DNA from: Thermopolyspora sp040678635
Lineage (GTDB): Bacteria > Actinomycetota > Actinomycetes > Streptosporangiales > Streptosporangiaceae
Length of the DNA: 64,000 nucleotides
NCBI RefSeq assembly: GCF_040678635.1
Contig: NZ_JBFATZ010000007.1
Coordinates: 186,001-250,000 of the forward strand
Direction of reading: 5' to 3'
This document shows positions 20,061 to 29,553 of the stretch, piece after piece. The notes under the pieces are model-generated. The model was not told where the DNA came from. It was given only the letters and a program-made list of their open reading frames with translations, and ran no database searches. Made by a program: the position numbers and the translations under genes. Each line of letters starts with the position of its first letter. Within the stretch, counting starts at the first letter, position 1.

Positions 20061-21062
20061 ATGAGCGCACCGCTCGACGTGCCGGGCAGCACGCTTGAGG
20101 CTCAGCCGGAGTCCGTGCTCGAAGGAGCGAGCGGAAAGGCGATCCAGGGCCGTTCACTCGGCCGGATCGCCTGGAACCGCCTCAAGCGGGACAAGGTGGC
20201 GATGGCCGGTGCGCTGGTGGTGCTGTTCCTCATCCTGGTCGCGATCTTCGCTCCGCTGGTCGTGAAACTGCTGGGTCATCCGCCCCTCGAGTACCACGAG
20301 GAGATGATCGACCCCGTCACCCAGTTCCCCAAGGGCGGTTCGGGCATCAGCTCCGACTTCCTGTTCGGCGTCGAGCCGCAGACCGGCCGCGACCTGTTCA
20401 GCCGGGTCGTGTACGGCTCGCGCATCTCGCTGATGATCGCGTTCTTCGCCACCCTGCTCTCGGTGCTCATCGGCACCGTCATGGGCATCGTCGCCGGCTA
20501 CTTCGGCGGCTGGGTGGACTACCTCATCAGCCGCCTGATGGACGTCTTCCTCGCCTTCCCGCTGCTGGTGTTCGCCCTCGCCCTGGTCGGCGTGCTGGCC
20601 CAGTTCGAGCAGCAGCTCGGCGTCAAGGGGGACACCCTGCGCATCGGACTGCTGATCTTCGTCATCGGCTTCTTCAACTGGCCGTACATCGGGCGCATCA
20701 TCCGCGGTCAGACGCTGTCGCTGCGCGAACGCGAGTTCGTCGACGCCGCGCGCAGCCTCGGCGCCCGCGGGCCGTACATCCTGTTCCGTGAGATCCTGCC
20801 CAACCTGATCGCGCCGATCCTGATCTACTCCACCCTGCTGATCCCGACCAACGTGCTGTTCGAGGCGGCGCTGTCGTTCCTCGGCGTCGGGGTCCAGGCG
20901 CCCACGCCCACCTGGGGAGGCCTGATCTCCCAGGCGGTGAAGTACTACACCGTTCCGCACTTCATGTTCTTCCCCGGCATGGCGATCTTCATCACCGTGC
21001 TCGCGTTCAACCTGTTCGGCGACGGGTTGCGCGACGCGCTGGATCCCAAGTCATCACGCTGA
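20061..21062 (+). CDS. Dipeptide/oligopeptide ABC transporter permease (DppC/OppC-like)
   Basis: This is an inner-membrane permease of the peptide/nickel ABC importer family, 333 residues. It has an N-terminal OppC-type segment, then six or so helices. The EAA loop is recognisable around D-A-A-R-S-L-G-A-R-G-P-Y near residue 230, where the ATPases dock. ATG 20061 follows AGGGGG; ATG 20031 lacks a ribosome site. The gene leads an operon in the order permease C, binding protein, permease B, ATPase D, ATPase F, which differs from the common binding-protein-first order. The substrate is probably peptides but is not proven. Confidence 0.88.
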   Translation: MSAPLDVPGSTLEAQPESVLEGASGKAIQGRSLGRIAWNRLKRDKVAMAGALVVLFLILVAIFAPLVVKLLGHPPLEYHEEMIDPVTQFPKGGSGISSDFLFGVEPQTGRDLFSRVVYGSRISLMIAFFATLLSVLIGTVMGIVAGYFGGWVDYLISRLMDVFLAFPLLVFALALVGVLAQFEQQLGVKGDTLRIGLLIFVIGFFNWPYIGRIIRGQTLSLREREFVDAARSLGARGPYILFREILPNLIAPILIYSTLLIPTNVLFEAALSFLGVGVQAPTPTWGGLISQAVKYYTVPHFMFFPGMAIFITVLAFNLFGDGLRDALDPKSSR

Positions 21063-21109
21063 CCACCGCATCACATCCCCGTTATCCCAACCACCAAGGG
21101 GTGCTAGCA

Positions 21110-22867
21110 ATGACAAAGAGATCCCTACTGGCTCTCACGGCGGCGGGCACGGCCCTCGCCCTGAGCCTGTCCGCCTGTGGAGGTGGCGGCGGCGGTTCCC
21201 AGTCCGGGGGCGGCTCCTCCGCGGCCGCCGCGAAGGACGTCCAGAACGCCGCGCTGGAGAACGTGTTCAACCCTTCGGACAAGAAGGGCGGCACGCTCAA
21301 GTTCGCGATCTCCGAGGACTGGGACTCGATCGACCCCGGCGACACCTACTACGCCCTGTCGTGGAACCTGATCCGCATTTACGGCCGGCCGCTGGTCACC
21401 TACAACCCCGCGCCAGGCGCCAAGGGCCGGGAACTGGTGCCGGACCTCGCCGAGAGCCTGGGCACCCCCAGCGATGACGGGAAGACCTGGACCTACAAGC
21501 TGCGCTCGGGCGTCAAGTTCGAGGACGGCACGCCGATCACGTCCAAGGATGTCAAGTACGCCGTGCTGCGGTCGCTGGACAAGGAGACCTTCCCCAACGG
21601 CCCGACGTACTTCAACGACTGGCTGGACCTGCCCAAGGACTTCAAGACCGTCTACAAGACCCCGGACGTCAACACCGACCAGGCGATCGAGACGCCGGAC
21701 GACCAGACGATCGTCTTCCACCTGAAGAAGCCCTACGGCGGCTTCGACAACTTCGCCGCGCTGCCCCCCACCATCCCGGTGCCGCAGGCCAAGGACACCG
21801 GCAGCAAGTACCGGGACCACCCGATCGCCTCCGGCCCGTACATGTTCGAGAGCGTCCAGGCCGGCAAGCAGTACACGCTGGTGCGCAACCCGAACTGGGA
21901 CCCGGCCACCGACCCGATCCGCAAGGCGCTGCCGGACCGGTACGAGATCTCCCTGGGCGTCAACTCCGACGACCTGGACAACCGGATCATCTCCGGTGAC
22001 CTGCACGTCGACCTCGCGGGCACCGGCGTGCAGCCGGCCGCCCTCGGCCGCGTGCTGAGCGACCCGACGCTGAAGGAGCGGGTGGACAACCCGACCGGCG
22101 CCCGCACCTGGTACATCCCGATCGTTCCGGACGTCAAGCCGTTCGACAACATCGAGTGCCGCAAGGCCGTGCTCTACGCGGCCGACCGGGTCAGCCTGCA
22201 GAACGCCTACGGCGGCGAGTACGCCGGCGGCGAGATCGCGACCGGCCTGATGCCGCCGTCGATCGGCGGCTGGAAGAAGCTGGACCTGTACCCGACCGGC
22301 ACCGGCGACGTGGCCAAGGCCAAGGAGGCGCTCGCCAAGTGCGGCCAGCCCAACGGCTTCGAGACCACCATGGCCTACCGCTCCGACCGGCCCAAGGAGA
22401 AGGCCGCCGCCGAGTCGCTGCAGCAGTCGCTCGCCAAGGTCGGCATCAAGCTCAACCTCAAGGGCTACCCGACCAGTGACTACTTCACGCTGTACTTCGG
22501 CAAGCCGAAGTTCGTGAAGGACAACGGCATCGGCCTCGGCACCCACGGCTGGGGCGCCGACTGGAACGACGGCTTCGGCTTCATGTCCCAGATCACCGAC
22601 AGCCGGACGATCCGCGAGTCGGGCAACTACAACATCAGCATCAAGAGCCCTGAGATCGACAAGGTGATCGACCAGGCCTACGTGGAGACCGACAAGGCCA
22701 AGCGCGACGCGCTGTGGGGCCAGGTCGACCAGATGGTCATGGAGCAGGCGTTCGTGCTGCCGATCGTGTGGTCCAAGGCCGTGCTGGTCCGTCCCAAGGG
22801 CGCGACCAACGTGTTCGTCACCGGCGCGTTCGACATGTACGAGTACCTGAACATGGGCGTCGCGTGA
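21110..22867 (+). CDS. Peptide ABC transporter substrate-binding lipoprotein (family 5)
   Basis: This is an extracytoplasmic solute-binding protein of SBP family 5, 585 residues. A lipoprotein signal peptide ends in L-S-A-C with lipidated Cys23, followed by a Gly/Ser-rich linker. The mature domain begins G-G-T-L-K-F-A and contains the family pattern L-A-E-S-L-G-T-P-S-D-D-G-K-T-W-T-Y-K-L near residue 115. ATG 21110 is preceded by AAGGGG; GTG 21101 three codons earlier is less likely. A strong hairpin follows, which may keep its mRNA more abundant than that of the downstream genes. Confidence 0.92.
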   Translation: MTKRSLLALTAAGTALALSLSACGGGGGGSQSGGGSSAAAAKDVQNAALENVFNPSDKKGGTLKFAISEDWDSIDPGDTYYALSWNLIRIYGRPLVTYNPAPGAKGRELVPDLAESLGTPSDDGKTWTYKLRSGVKFEDGTPITSKDVKYAVLRSLDKETFPNGPTYFNDWLDLPKDFKTVYKTPDVNTDQAIETPDDQTIVFHLKKPYGGFDNFAALPPTIPVPQAKDTGSKYRDHPIASGPYMFESVQAGKQYTLVRNPNWDPATDPIRKALPDRYEISLGVNSDDLDNRIISGDLHVDLAGTGVQPAALGRVLSDPTLKERVDNPTGARTWYIPIVPDVKPFDNIECRKAVLYAADRVSLQNAYGGEYAGGEIATGLMPPSIGGWKKLDLYPTGTGDVAKAKEALAKCGQPNGFETTMAYRSDRPKEKAAAESLQQSLAKVGIKLNLKGYPTSDYFTLYFGKPKFVKDNGIGLGTHGWGADWNDGFGFMSQITDSRTIRESGNYNISIKSPEIDKVIDQAYVETDKAKRDALWGQVDQMVMEQAFVLPIVWSKAVLVRPKGATNVFVTGAFDMYEYLNMGVA

Positions 22868-22899
22868 CCGATCGGTCCGTTCGATAGCCGAGACCGCTA

Positions 22900-22926
22900 G
22901 GGGCCGGCCCGTCGCGGGCCGGCCCC
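22900..22926 (+). terminator. Intra-operon hairpin between binding protein and permease B
   Basis: Perfect 12-bp GC arms (GGGGCCGGCCCG and CGGGCCGGCCCC) enclose a TCG loop. They lie between genes of one operon, so the hairpin probably acts as attenuator or 3' stabiliser, favouring the binding protein. Confidence 0.7.
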
Positions 22927-22942
22927 GGAGCCGGGGGAAGGT

Positions 22943-23956
22943 GTGGGCACTTACATCGTTCGGCGCCTGATCGGCGCACTGTTGATGCTCATCGTGGTGA
23001 GCATGGTCACCTTTTCGATCTTCTTCGTGGTGCCGCGGCTGGCCGGCGCGACGGCGATGGACATGGCCAACCGCTACGTGGGCCGTGCCGCCAACGCCGA
23101 GATCGTCGCCCTCCAGGCCGAACGGCTGGGTTTCAACGACCCGCTGGTCGTGCAGTACGGGCGCTGGATCGCGGGGGTGTTCACCGGTGCCGAGTACGAC
23201 ACCGGCGCGGGCGTGGAGCAGTGCCCCGCCCCCTGCTTCGGCTACTCGTTCATCACCCGGCAGCCGGTCTGGCCCGACCTGCTCGACCGCCTGCCGGTCA
23301 CGGTCTCGCTGGCCTTCGGCGCCTCGGTGCTGTGGCTGGTCGGCGGAATCGCCACCGGCGTGCTGTCGGCGCTGCGGCGGGGCAGCCTGTTCGACCGGGC
23401 CGCGATGGGCGTGGCGCTGGCCGGCGTCTCCCTGCCGATCTTCTTCACCGGCATCGCGTCGCTGGTCCTGTTCAGCTACACGCTGGGCATCACCGCGCCC
23501 GGCGGCAGCTATACCCCGTTCTCGGAGAATCCGGCCCAGTGGGCCTACAACCTGATCCTGCCGTGGATCACCCTGGCCTTCCTCTACGCCGCCGCGTACG
23601 CGCGGCTCACCCGGGCGGGCATGCTGGAGACCATGGGCGAGGACTACATCCGCACCGCGCGCGCCAAGGGCCTGCCCGAGTCCCGGGTGATCGCCAAGCA
23701 CGGGCTGCGCGGCGCGCTCACGCCGATCGTCACGATCTTCGGCCTGGACTTCGGCCTGCTGCTCGGCGGGGCCGTGCTCACCGAGAGCACGTTCTCGCTG
23801 AACGGCGTGGGCAAGTACGCGGTGAACGCGATCGTCAAGAACGACCTGCCGCAGATCCTGGGCGTCACCATGCTCGCGGCGTTCTTCGTGGTGTTCGCCA
23901 ACCTGATCGTCGACCTGCTGTACGCGGTGGTCGACCCGAGGGTGAGGCTGTCATGA
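22943..23956 (+). CDS. Dipeptide/oligopeptide ABC transporter permease (DppB/OppB-like)
   Basis: The 337-residue integral membrane subunit pairs with the permease at 20061. The OppB N-terminal signature Y-I-V-R-R-L-I-G-A-L is present. A large external loop with two Cys residues in E-Q-C-P-A-P-C (about 92-98) is unusual and may form a disulfide. The EAA loop T-A-R-A-K-G-L-P-E near residue 237 marks ATPase docking. GTG 22943 follows GGGGGAAGG. Its stop overlaps the next gene's start as ATGA. Confidence 0.9.
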   Translation: MGTYIVRRLIGALLMLIVVSMVTFSIFFVVPRLAGATAMDMANRYVGRAANAEIVALQAERLGFNDPLVVQYGRWIAGVFTGAEYDTGAGVEQCPAPCFGYSFITRQPVWPDLLDRLPVTVSLAFGASVLWLVGGIATGVLSALRRGSLFDRAAMGVALAGVSLPIFFTGIASLVLFSYTLGITAPGGSYTPFSENPAQWAYNLILPWITLAFLYAAAYARLTRAGMLETMGEDYIRTARAKGLPESRVIAKHGLRGALTPIVTIFGLDFGLLLGGAVLTESTFSLNGVGKYAVNAIVKNDLPQILGVTMLAAFFVVFANLIVDLLYAVVDPRVRLS

Positions 23957-25035
23957 GCGAGACGACCAGCGCGCCGGCCGCCGAGACGGGCGGCAGGGCC
24001 CCGCGTACCGATTCGTTCCTGGAAGTGAACGACCTGCGCATCCACTTCCCGACCGACGACGGCCTGGTCAAGTCCGTCGACGGGCTCTCGTTCCGGCTCG
24101 ACCGGGGCAGGACCCTCGGCATCGTCGGCGAGTCCGGCTCCGGCAAGAGCGTCACCAGCCTGGGCATCCTCGGCCTGCACAAGGGGGGCCGGGCCAGGAT
24201 CTCCGGCGAGATCTGGCTGGACGGCGAGGAACTGGTCGGGGCGAGCGCCGAGCACGTGCGCCGGCTGCGCGGCAAGAAGATGGCGATGATCTTCCAGGAT
24301 CCGCTGTCGGCCATGCACCCCTACTACACGGTGGGCGCCCAGATCGTCGAGGCGTACCGGGTGCACAACAACGTCAGCAAGCGGGTCGCCCGCAAGCACG
24401 CGATCGACATGCTCGGCCGCGTCGGCATCCCGCAGCCGGACCGGCGCGTGGACAACTACCCGCACGAGTTCTCCGGCGGCATGCGCCAGCGCGCGATGAT
24501 CGCGATGGCGCTGTGCTGCGACCCCGAGCTGCTCATCGCCGACGAGCCGACCACGGCGCTCGACGTGACCGTGCAGGCGCAGATCCTCGACCTCATGCGC
24601 GACCTGCAGCGCGACTTCAACGCCGCGCTGATCATCATCACCCACGACCTCGGCGTCGTCGCCGAGCTCTCCGACGACATCCTGGTGATGTACGCCGGAA
24701 AATGCGTCGAGTACGGCTCGGCCGAGGACATCTTCGAGCGTCCCGAGCACCCCTACACCTGGGGCCTGCTGGGGTCGATGCCGCGCCTGGACCGGGAGCC
24801 GACCGAGCGGCTCATGCCGATCAAGGGCACCCCGCCCTCGCTCATCAACGTGCCGCCCGGCTGCGCCTTCCACCCGCGCTGCGGGTACACCGACCGCACC
24901 GACGGCAAGTCCAACACGGTCGTGCCCGAGCTCGTGGAGACCGGCGGCGGCCACCTGGTGCGCTGCCACATGAGCAGGCAGGACCGGCGCGAAATCTGGG
25001 AAAACGAGATCAAGCCCAACCTGGAGTCGATGTGA
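23953..25035 (+). CDS. Peptide ABC transporter ATPase (DppD/OppD-like)
   Basis: This is a 360-residue cytosolic ATPase. Walker A is G-E-S-G-S-G-K-S near residue 58. The signature is F-S-G-G-M-R-Q-R near 173, followed by Walker B L-L-I-A-D-E-P-T near 194 and the switch His. The C-terminal oligopeptide-transporter domain carries C-A-F-H-P-R-C and a later Cys in R-C-H-M, which in relatives binds an Fe-S cluster. ATG 23953 overlaps the permease stop. It forms a heterodimeric motor with the following ATPase. Confidence 0.93.
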   Translation: MSETTSAPAAETGGRAPRTDSFLEVNDLRIHFPTDDGLVKSVDGLSFRLDRGRTLGIVGESGSGKSVTSLGILGLHKGGRARISGEIWLDGEELVGASAEHVRRLRGKKMAMIFQDPLSAMHPYYTVGAQIVEAYRVHNNVSKRVARKHAIDMLGRVGIPQPDRRVDNYPHEFSGGMRQRAMIAMALCCDPELLIADEPTTALDVTVQAQILDLMRDLQRDFNAALIIITHDLGVVAELSDDILVMYAGKCVEYGSAEDIFERPEHPYTWGLLGSMPRLDREPTERLMPIKGTPPSLINVPPGCAFHPRCGYTDRTDGKSNTVVPELVETGGGHLVRCHMSRQDRREIWENEIKPNLESM

Positions 25036-25150
25036 GCGGCAAGGCAACGCGGACGCCACGGGGGTGCCGCGACCACCGGGTCCGCCGCCGCGGGCGCGTT
25101 TCGGCGGGCGGGCAGGGCATCCTGGTCGAGGAGCCCGCGAAGGAGGTCTC

Positions 25151-26185
<1,035 letters not shown>

Positions 26186-26261
26186 CGGCGCGCGCGATCC
26201 TTTGACGCTTTGACGCTTCTTCACGCCCCCGCAGGGCTCCGCCGGCCCCGGCCGGGCCGCG

Positions 26262-26945
26262 TCAGGAGATCGCGCCGGGGGTGACCAGGCCGGTCTCGTA
26301 GGCGAGGACGACGGCTTGGACGCGGTCGCGCAGGCCGAGCTTGGTCAGGACGTTGCCCACGTGGGTCTTGACCGTGGTCTCGCTCACCACGAGCTCGGCC
26401 GCGATCTCGGCGTTCGACATGCCCCGCGCGATCAGGCGCAGGACCTCCAGCTCCCGCTCGGTGAGGCGATCGAGGCGGGGCGGGGTGGGCCGGCGGTGCG
26501 CCGACGGCAGGCGGGCGGCGAACTTGTCGAGCAGGCGGCGGGTCACGCTCGGGGCCACGATCGCGTCCCCGGCCGCGACCACCCGGATCGCCTGCACCAG
26601 GTCGTCGGGCGGCACGTCCTTGAGCAGGAAGCCGCTCGCCCCGGCGCGCAGCGCCTCGACGATGTACTCGTCCAGGTCGAAGGTGGTCAAAACCAGCACC
26701 CGGGGCACGTGCGCGGACGGGGAGGCGTCGCGCACGATGTGCCGGGTCGCCTCGATGCCGTCCACGCCGGGCATGCGGATGTCCATCAGCACCACGTCCG
26801 GGAGCAGCGCACGCGCCTGCTCCTTGGCGGCGGCGCCGTCCCCGGCCTCGCCGACCACGGTCACGTCGGGCTCGGCCTCCAGGATCAGGCGGAAGCCGGT
26901 ACGCAGCAGCGGCTGGTCGTCCACCAGCAACACCCTGATCGTCAT
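26262..26945 (-). CDS. NarL/LuxR-family response regulator
   Basis: This is a 227-residue two-component response regulator. The receiver domain has acidic pair D-D near residue 9, phospho-acceptor Asp in V-V-L-M-D-I-R-M-P-G near 54, conserved Thr in V-L-T-T-F and Lys in L-L-K-D-V. A LuxR-type helix-turn-helix with L-T-E-R-E-L-E-V-L-R-L and T-V-K-T-H-V-G-N-V-L-T-K-L fills the C-terminus. The start overlaps the end of the histidine kinase as ATGA, so the two are co-translated. Its targets are unknown; the adjacent peptide importer is a candidate but transcribed the other way. Confidence 0.93.
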   Translation of the reverse strand: MTIRVLLVDDQPLLRTGFRLILEAEPDVTVVGEAGDGAAAKEQARALLPDVVLMDIRMPGVDGIEATRHIVRDASPSAHVPRVLVLTTFDLDEYIVEALRAGASGFLLKDVPPDDLVQAIRVVAAGDAIVAPSVTRRLLDKFAARLPSAHRRPTPPRLDRLTERELEVLRLIARGMSNAEIAAELVVSETTVKTHVGNVLTKLGLRDRVQAVVLAYETGLVTPGAIS

Positions 26946-28258
26946 ATCTCTCCTGGTGGGACCGTTTTGATGGGGAACCGGGCGCACACCTCGAACCCGC
27001 CGCCCTGCCGAGGACCGATCCGTAGTACCCCACCATAAAGGGCGACCCGCTCGCGGATGCCCACCAGACCGTGACCGGATCGGTCGCCGGTGGCCCGCCC
27101 CGCCGATCCGGCCGGCCCACCGGCCCCTCCGGGCGCGCCGCTCGAATCGCCGGTACCGCTCGATCCGTGCCGCCCCTTCGCCACGCCGCGCCCGTCGTCC
27201 TCGACCCGCACGGTCAGCTCGCCGGGCTCGTGGCTCACCGTCACCCACGCCCGCGCCGACGGTCCGGCGTGCCGCAGGCTGTTGGTGAGGGCCTCCTGGA
27301 CCAGCCGGTAGGCGGCCAGGTCCACGCCCGGAGGCAGCCGGAACCGCTCGCCCTCGATCCACAACTGGGTGCGCAGGCCCGCCTCCCGCATCTGCTCCAC
27401 CAGGCCGGGCAGGTCGCCGACGCCCGGCTGGGGGGCGCGCTCGCCGGCCTCCTCGCCGTCGGTGCGCAGCACGCCGACGATGCTGCGCATCTCCGCCATC
27501 GCCGTACGACCCAGCTCCTCGATCGCCGACAGCGCGTCCGCGGCCAGCTTCGGGTTGGCGGCGAGCACCTTGCGGGCCGCGGCGGCCTGCACGGTCATCA
27601 CGCTGACGTGGTGGGCGACCACGTCGTGCAGCTCCCTGGCGATCCGGGAGCGCTCCTCGACCCTGGCCGCCCGCCGATCGGCCTCCCGCGCCCGCTCCAG
27701 CCGTGCGGCCCGGTCCTCAAGCTCGGACATGTACGCCCAGCGCAGCCGGGCGCTGCGGCCCGTCATCCAGGCCGCGAAGATCAGCGCCGCGGCGAGCAGG
27801 TGCGTCGCCCACACGCCGTCGTGCAGCGCGACGGTGATCACGTAGCCGATCCCGACCGTCGCGACCGCGATCAGGCTGACCGCCAGCCCGCGATGGGCCG
27901 CCACCGAGTGCAGCAGGACCAGCGTGGCCAGGTCGGCCGATCCCGCGTCCGCGCCGATCGCCGCCAGGGCGATGATGGGCGCCTGGCTCAGCACCAGCAT
28001 CGCGTACGGCCGCCGGCGTTGCAGCGCCACCGGCGCGCAGGCCGACACGATCAAGACCATGCCGAGCACGCTGTCCTCGCCGGTCCCCGGGCCGCGGGCC
28101 GGGCCGCCGGCGAGGCCGAGGACGGGGTCGAGGGCGGGGTCGACGATCGCGGCGATGATCATCGACGCCAGCGCCAGCAGCAGCGCGAGCATCGAGTCCC
28201 CCAGCACGGGGTTGTCCCTCAGCCGGTTCAGCGGGCCGCCCGACGTCACACGCACCAT
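26942..28258 (-). CDS. Sensor histidine kinase (HisKA_3 type)
   Basis: This is a 438-residue membrane kinase paired with the response regulator. Five or six hydrophobic helices occupy roughly 18-160 with almost no extracytoplasmic domain, so the signal is probably sensed in or near the membrane. The dimerisation domain has E-R-S-R-I-A-R-E-L-H-D-V-V with the phospho-acceptor His. The ATPase domain has V-E-D-D-G-R-G-V and G-L-V-G-I-R-E-R-V. A Gly/Ser-rich insertion interrupts the ATP lid. An inverted repeat lies just upstream at 28312. Confidence 0.92.
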   Translation of the reverse strand: MVRVTSGGPLNRLRDNPVLGDSMLALLLALASMIIAAIVDPALDPVLGLAGGPARGPGTGEDSVLGMVLIVSACAPVALQRRRPYAMLVLSQAPIIALAAIGADAGSADLATLVLLHSVAAHRGLAVSLIAVATVGIGYVITVALHDGVWATHLLAAALIFAAWMTGRSARLRWAYMSELEDRAARLERAREADRRAARVEERSRIARELHDVVAHHVSVMTVQAAAARKVLAANPKLAADALSAIEELGRTAMAEMRSIVGVLRTDGEEAGERAPQPGVGDLPGLVEQMREAGLRTQLWIEGERFRLPPGVDLAAYRLVQEALTNSLRHAGPSARAWVTVSHEPGELTVRVEDDGRGVAKGRHGSSGTGDSSGAPGGAGGPAGSAGRATGDRSGHGLVGIRERVALYGGVLRIGPRQGGGFEVCARFPIKTVPPGEI

Positions 28259-28311
28259 CTCAATGTAGGCCGCCGTCCAGGCCCGCGACCCTGCCGCAGG
28301 CGGATCCTCGG

Positions 28312-28329
28312 CTCCTCCCGTGGGAGGAG
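28312..28329. terminator. Inverted repeat between the nuclease and kinase genes
   Basis: CTCCTCCC and GGGAGGAG are separated by two bases, 33 bases past the nuclease stop on the minus strand. It is probably that gene's terminator, though an operator for the kinase gene is possible. Confidence 0.4.
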
Positions 28330-28361
28330 AACGACGGTGGTCAGGGCCGCGGGGGAGGCGG

Positions 28362-29420
28362 TCACAGCTCGTCGGTGGCGGCGCGGCGGCTGCGGAAGAT
28401 GTCGGCGGGCTCGCGGTCGGGCACCGGGGGCGGGGTGCCGCCGAACTCCGGGCACAGCGCCTGGTGGTCGCACCAGTCGCACAGGCGGCTGCGACGGTGC
28501 CGCCACTCCCGCGTGCGCACGGCCCGCTCGATCGCCTGCCACAGCGCGTTGATCTTGCGCTCGGTGGCGCGCAGGTCGGCCTCGTCGGGCGAGTAGCGCA
28601 GGATCTCGCCGTTGCCCAGGTACATCAGCTGCAGCAGGCGGGGGACCGTGCCGCGCAGCCGCCACAGCACCAGGGCGTAGAACTTCATCTGGAACAGGGC
28701 CTTGGCCTCGAAGCCCGGCCCCGGCGAGGCGCCGGTCTTGTAGTCCACGACGCGGATGTCGCCGCTCGGCGCCACGTCGAGCCGGTCGATGTAGCCGCGC
28801 AGCAGCAGGCCGCTGTCGAGCACCGCCTCGACGTACAGCTCGCGCCGGGCGGGCTCCAGCCGGCGCGGATCCTCCAGCCCGAAGTAGCGCTCCAGCATGC
28901 CCGCGGCCTGGCCGAGCCAGGTCTCCCGCTCGGCGTCGTCGGCGAACAGGTCCGCGTACGCGGGCTCCTCGTCCAGCAGCCGCCGCCACTGGGGCAGCAG
29001 GAGGTCCTGGGCCGCCGCCACGGTGCGCCCGTCGGCGGGGAGGTCGTACAGCCGCTCCAGCACGGCGTGCACCAGCGTGCCGCGCACGGCGGCCGGTGAG
29101 GGGCGCTCGGGAAGCTGGTCGATGACCCGGAACCTGTACAGCAACGGGCAGGTCATGAAATCTCCGGCGCGGGAGGGGGAGAGCGCGCCGACGATCGGCC
29201 GTGCCGCCTCCTCACCGGCCGCGCCGCCGGGCCCACTTACGCCGGGCCCACTTACGCCGGGCCCACTTACGCCGGGCCCACTTACGCCGGGCCCACTAAC
29301 GCCGTGCCCACGCACGCCGGATCCACGTACCCCGGACCCACCCGTGCCGCCGACGTCGATCGCACCGCCGTCCGCGATGTCCGCCGTCCCCGGCCCGCCC
29401 CCGGTCGCCTCTGCCGCCAT
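28362..29420 (-). CDS. RecB-family PD-(D/E)XK exonuclease-like protein with Gly/Pro repeat
   Basis: The protein is a RecB/AddB-nuclease-like enzyme with a probable iron-sulfur cluster. The nuclease core shows L-S-P-S-R-A near residue 79, H-A-V-L-E near 116, G-Y-I-D-R-L-D near 213 and V-V-D-Y-K-T-G near 226 (catalytic Asp and Lys). One Cys near residue 88 and C-D-W-C-D-H-Q-A-L-C near 322-331 match the Cas4/AddB four-Cys pattern. Residues about 25-65 are a repeat of Gly-Val-Ser-Gly-Pro encoded by a 15-bp minisatellite. The ATG at 29420 lies six bases after TAGAGT on the minus strand and lacks a ribosome site. Substrate and partners are unknown; no helicase gene is adjacent. Confidence 0.82.
   Translation of the reverse strand: MAAEATGGGPGTADIADGGAIDVGGTGGSGVRGSGVRGHGVSGPGVSGPGVSGPGVSGPGVSGPGGAAGEEAARPIVGALSPSRAGDFMTCPLLYRFRVIDQLPERPSPAAVRGTLVHAVLERLYDLPADGRTVAAAQDLLLPQWRRLLDEEPAYADLFADDAERETWLGQAAGMLERYFGLEDPRRLEPARRELYVEAVLDSGLLLRGYIDRLDVAPSGDIRVVDYKTGASPGPGFEAKALFQMKFYALVLWRLRGTVPRLLQLMYLGNGEILRYSPDEADLRATERKINALWQAIERAVRTREWRHRRSRLCDWCDHQALCPEFGGTPPPVPDREPADIFRSRRAATDEL
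29227..29346 (-). repeat. 15-bp minisatellite encoding a pentapeptide repeat
   Basis: Eight consecutive 15-bp units based on CCGGGCCCACTTACG lie inside the nuclease gene. Units 1-4 are identical and units 5-8 progressively diverge. On the coding strand each gives Gly-Val-Ser-Gly-Pro or a variant. Confidence 0.95.
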
Positions 29421-29426
29421 GGGGGC

Positions 29427-29432
29427 ACTCTA
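29427..29432 (-). promoter_or_regulatory. Candidate -10 hexamer for the leaderless nuclease gene
   Basis: Read on the minus strand, TAGAGT lies six bases before the ATG, with no Shine-Dalgarno sequence. Confidence 0.4.
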
Positions 29433-29514
29433 GGTCACGCGACGGACCGTTTGGCGAGCGCCCGCCGGATGCGTTTGAGCGACAGGTGTCCGGGACGCGT
29501 AGCATCTAGGCACC

Positions 29515-29553
29515 ATGACCATGCCAGCCGCCGCCGCGGGGGACCGCCGATGA
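29515..29553 (+). CDS. Twelve-codon leader ORF of the site-2 protease gene
   Basis: The ATG at 29515 lies nine bases after TAGCAT, so it may be leaderless. Its TGA overlaps the protease ATG as ATGA. The peptide is Ala-rich and too short to classify. It may serve translational coupling. Confidence 0.35.
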   Translation: MTMPAAAAGDRR

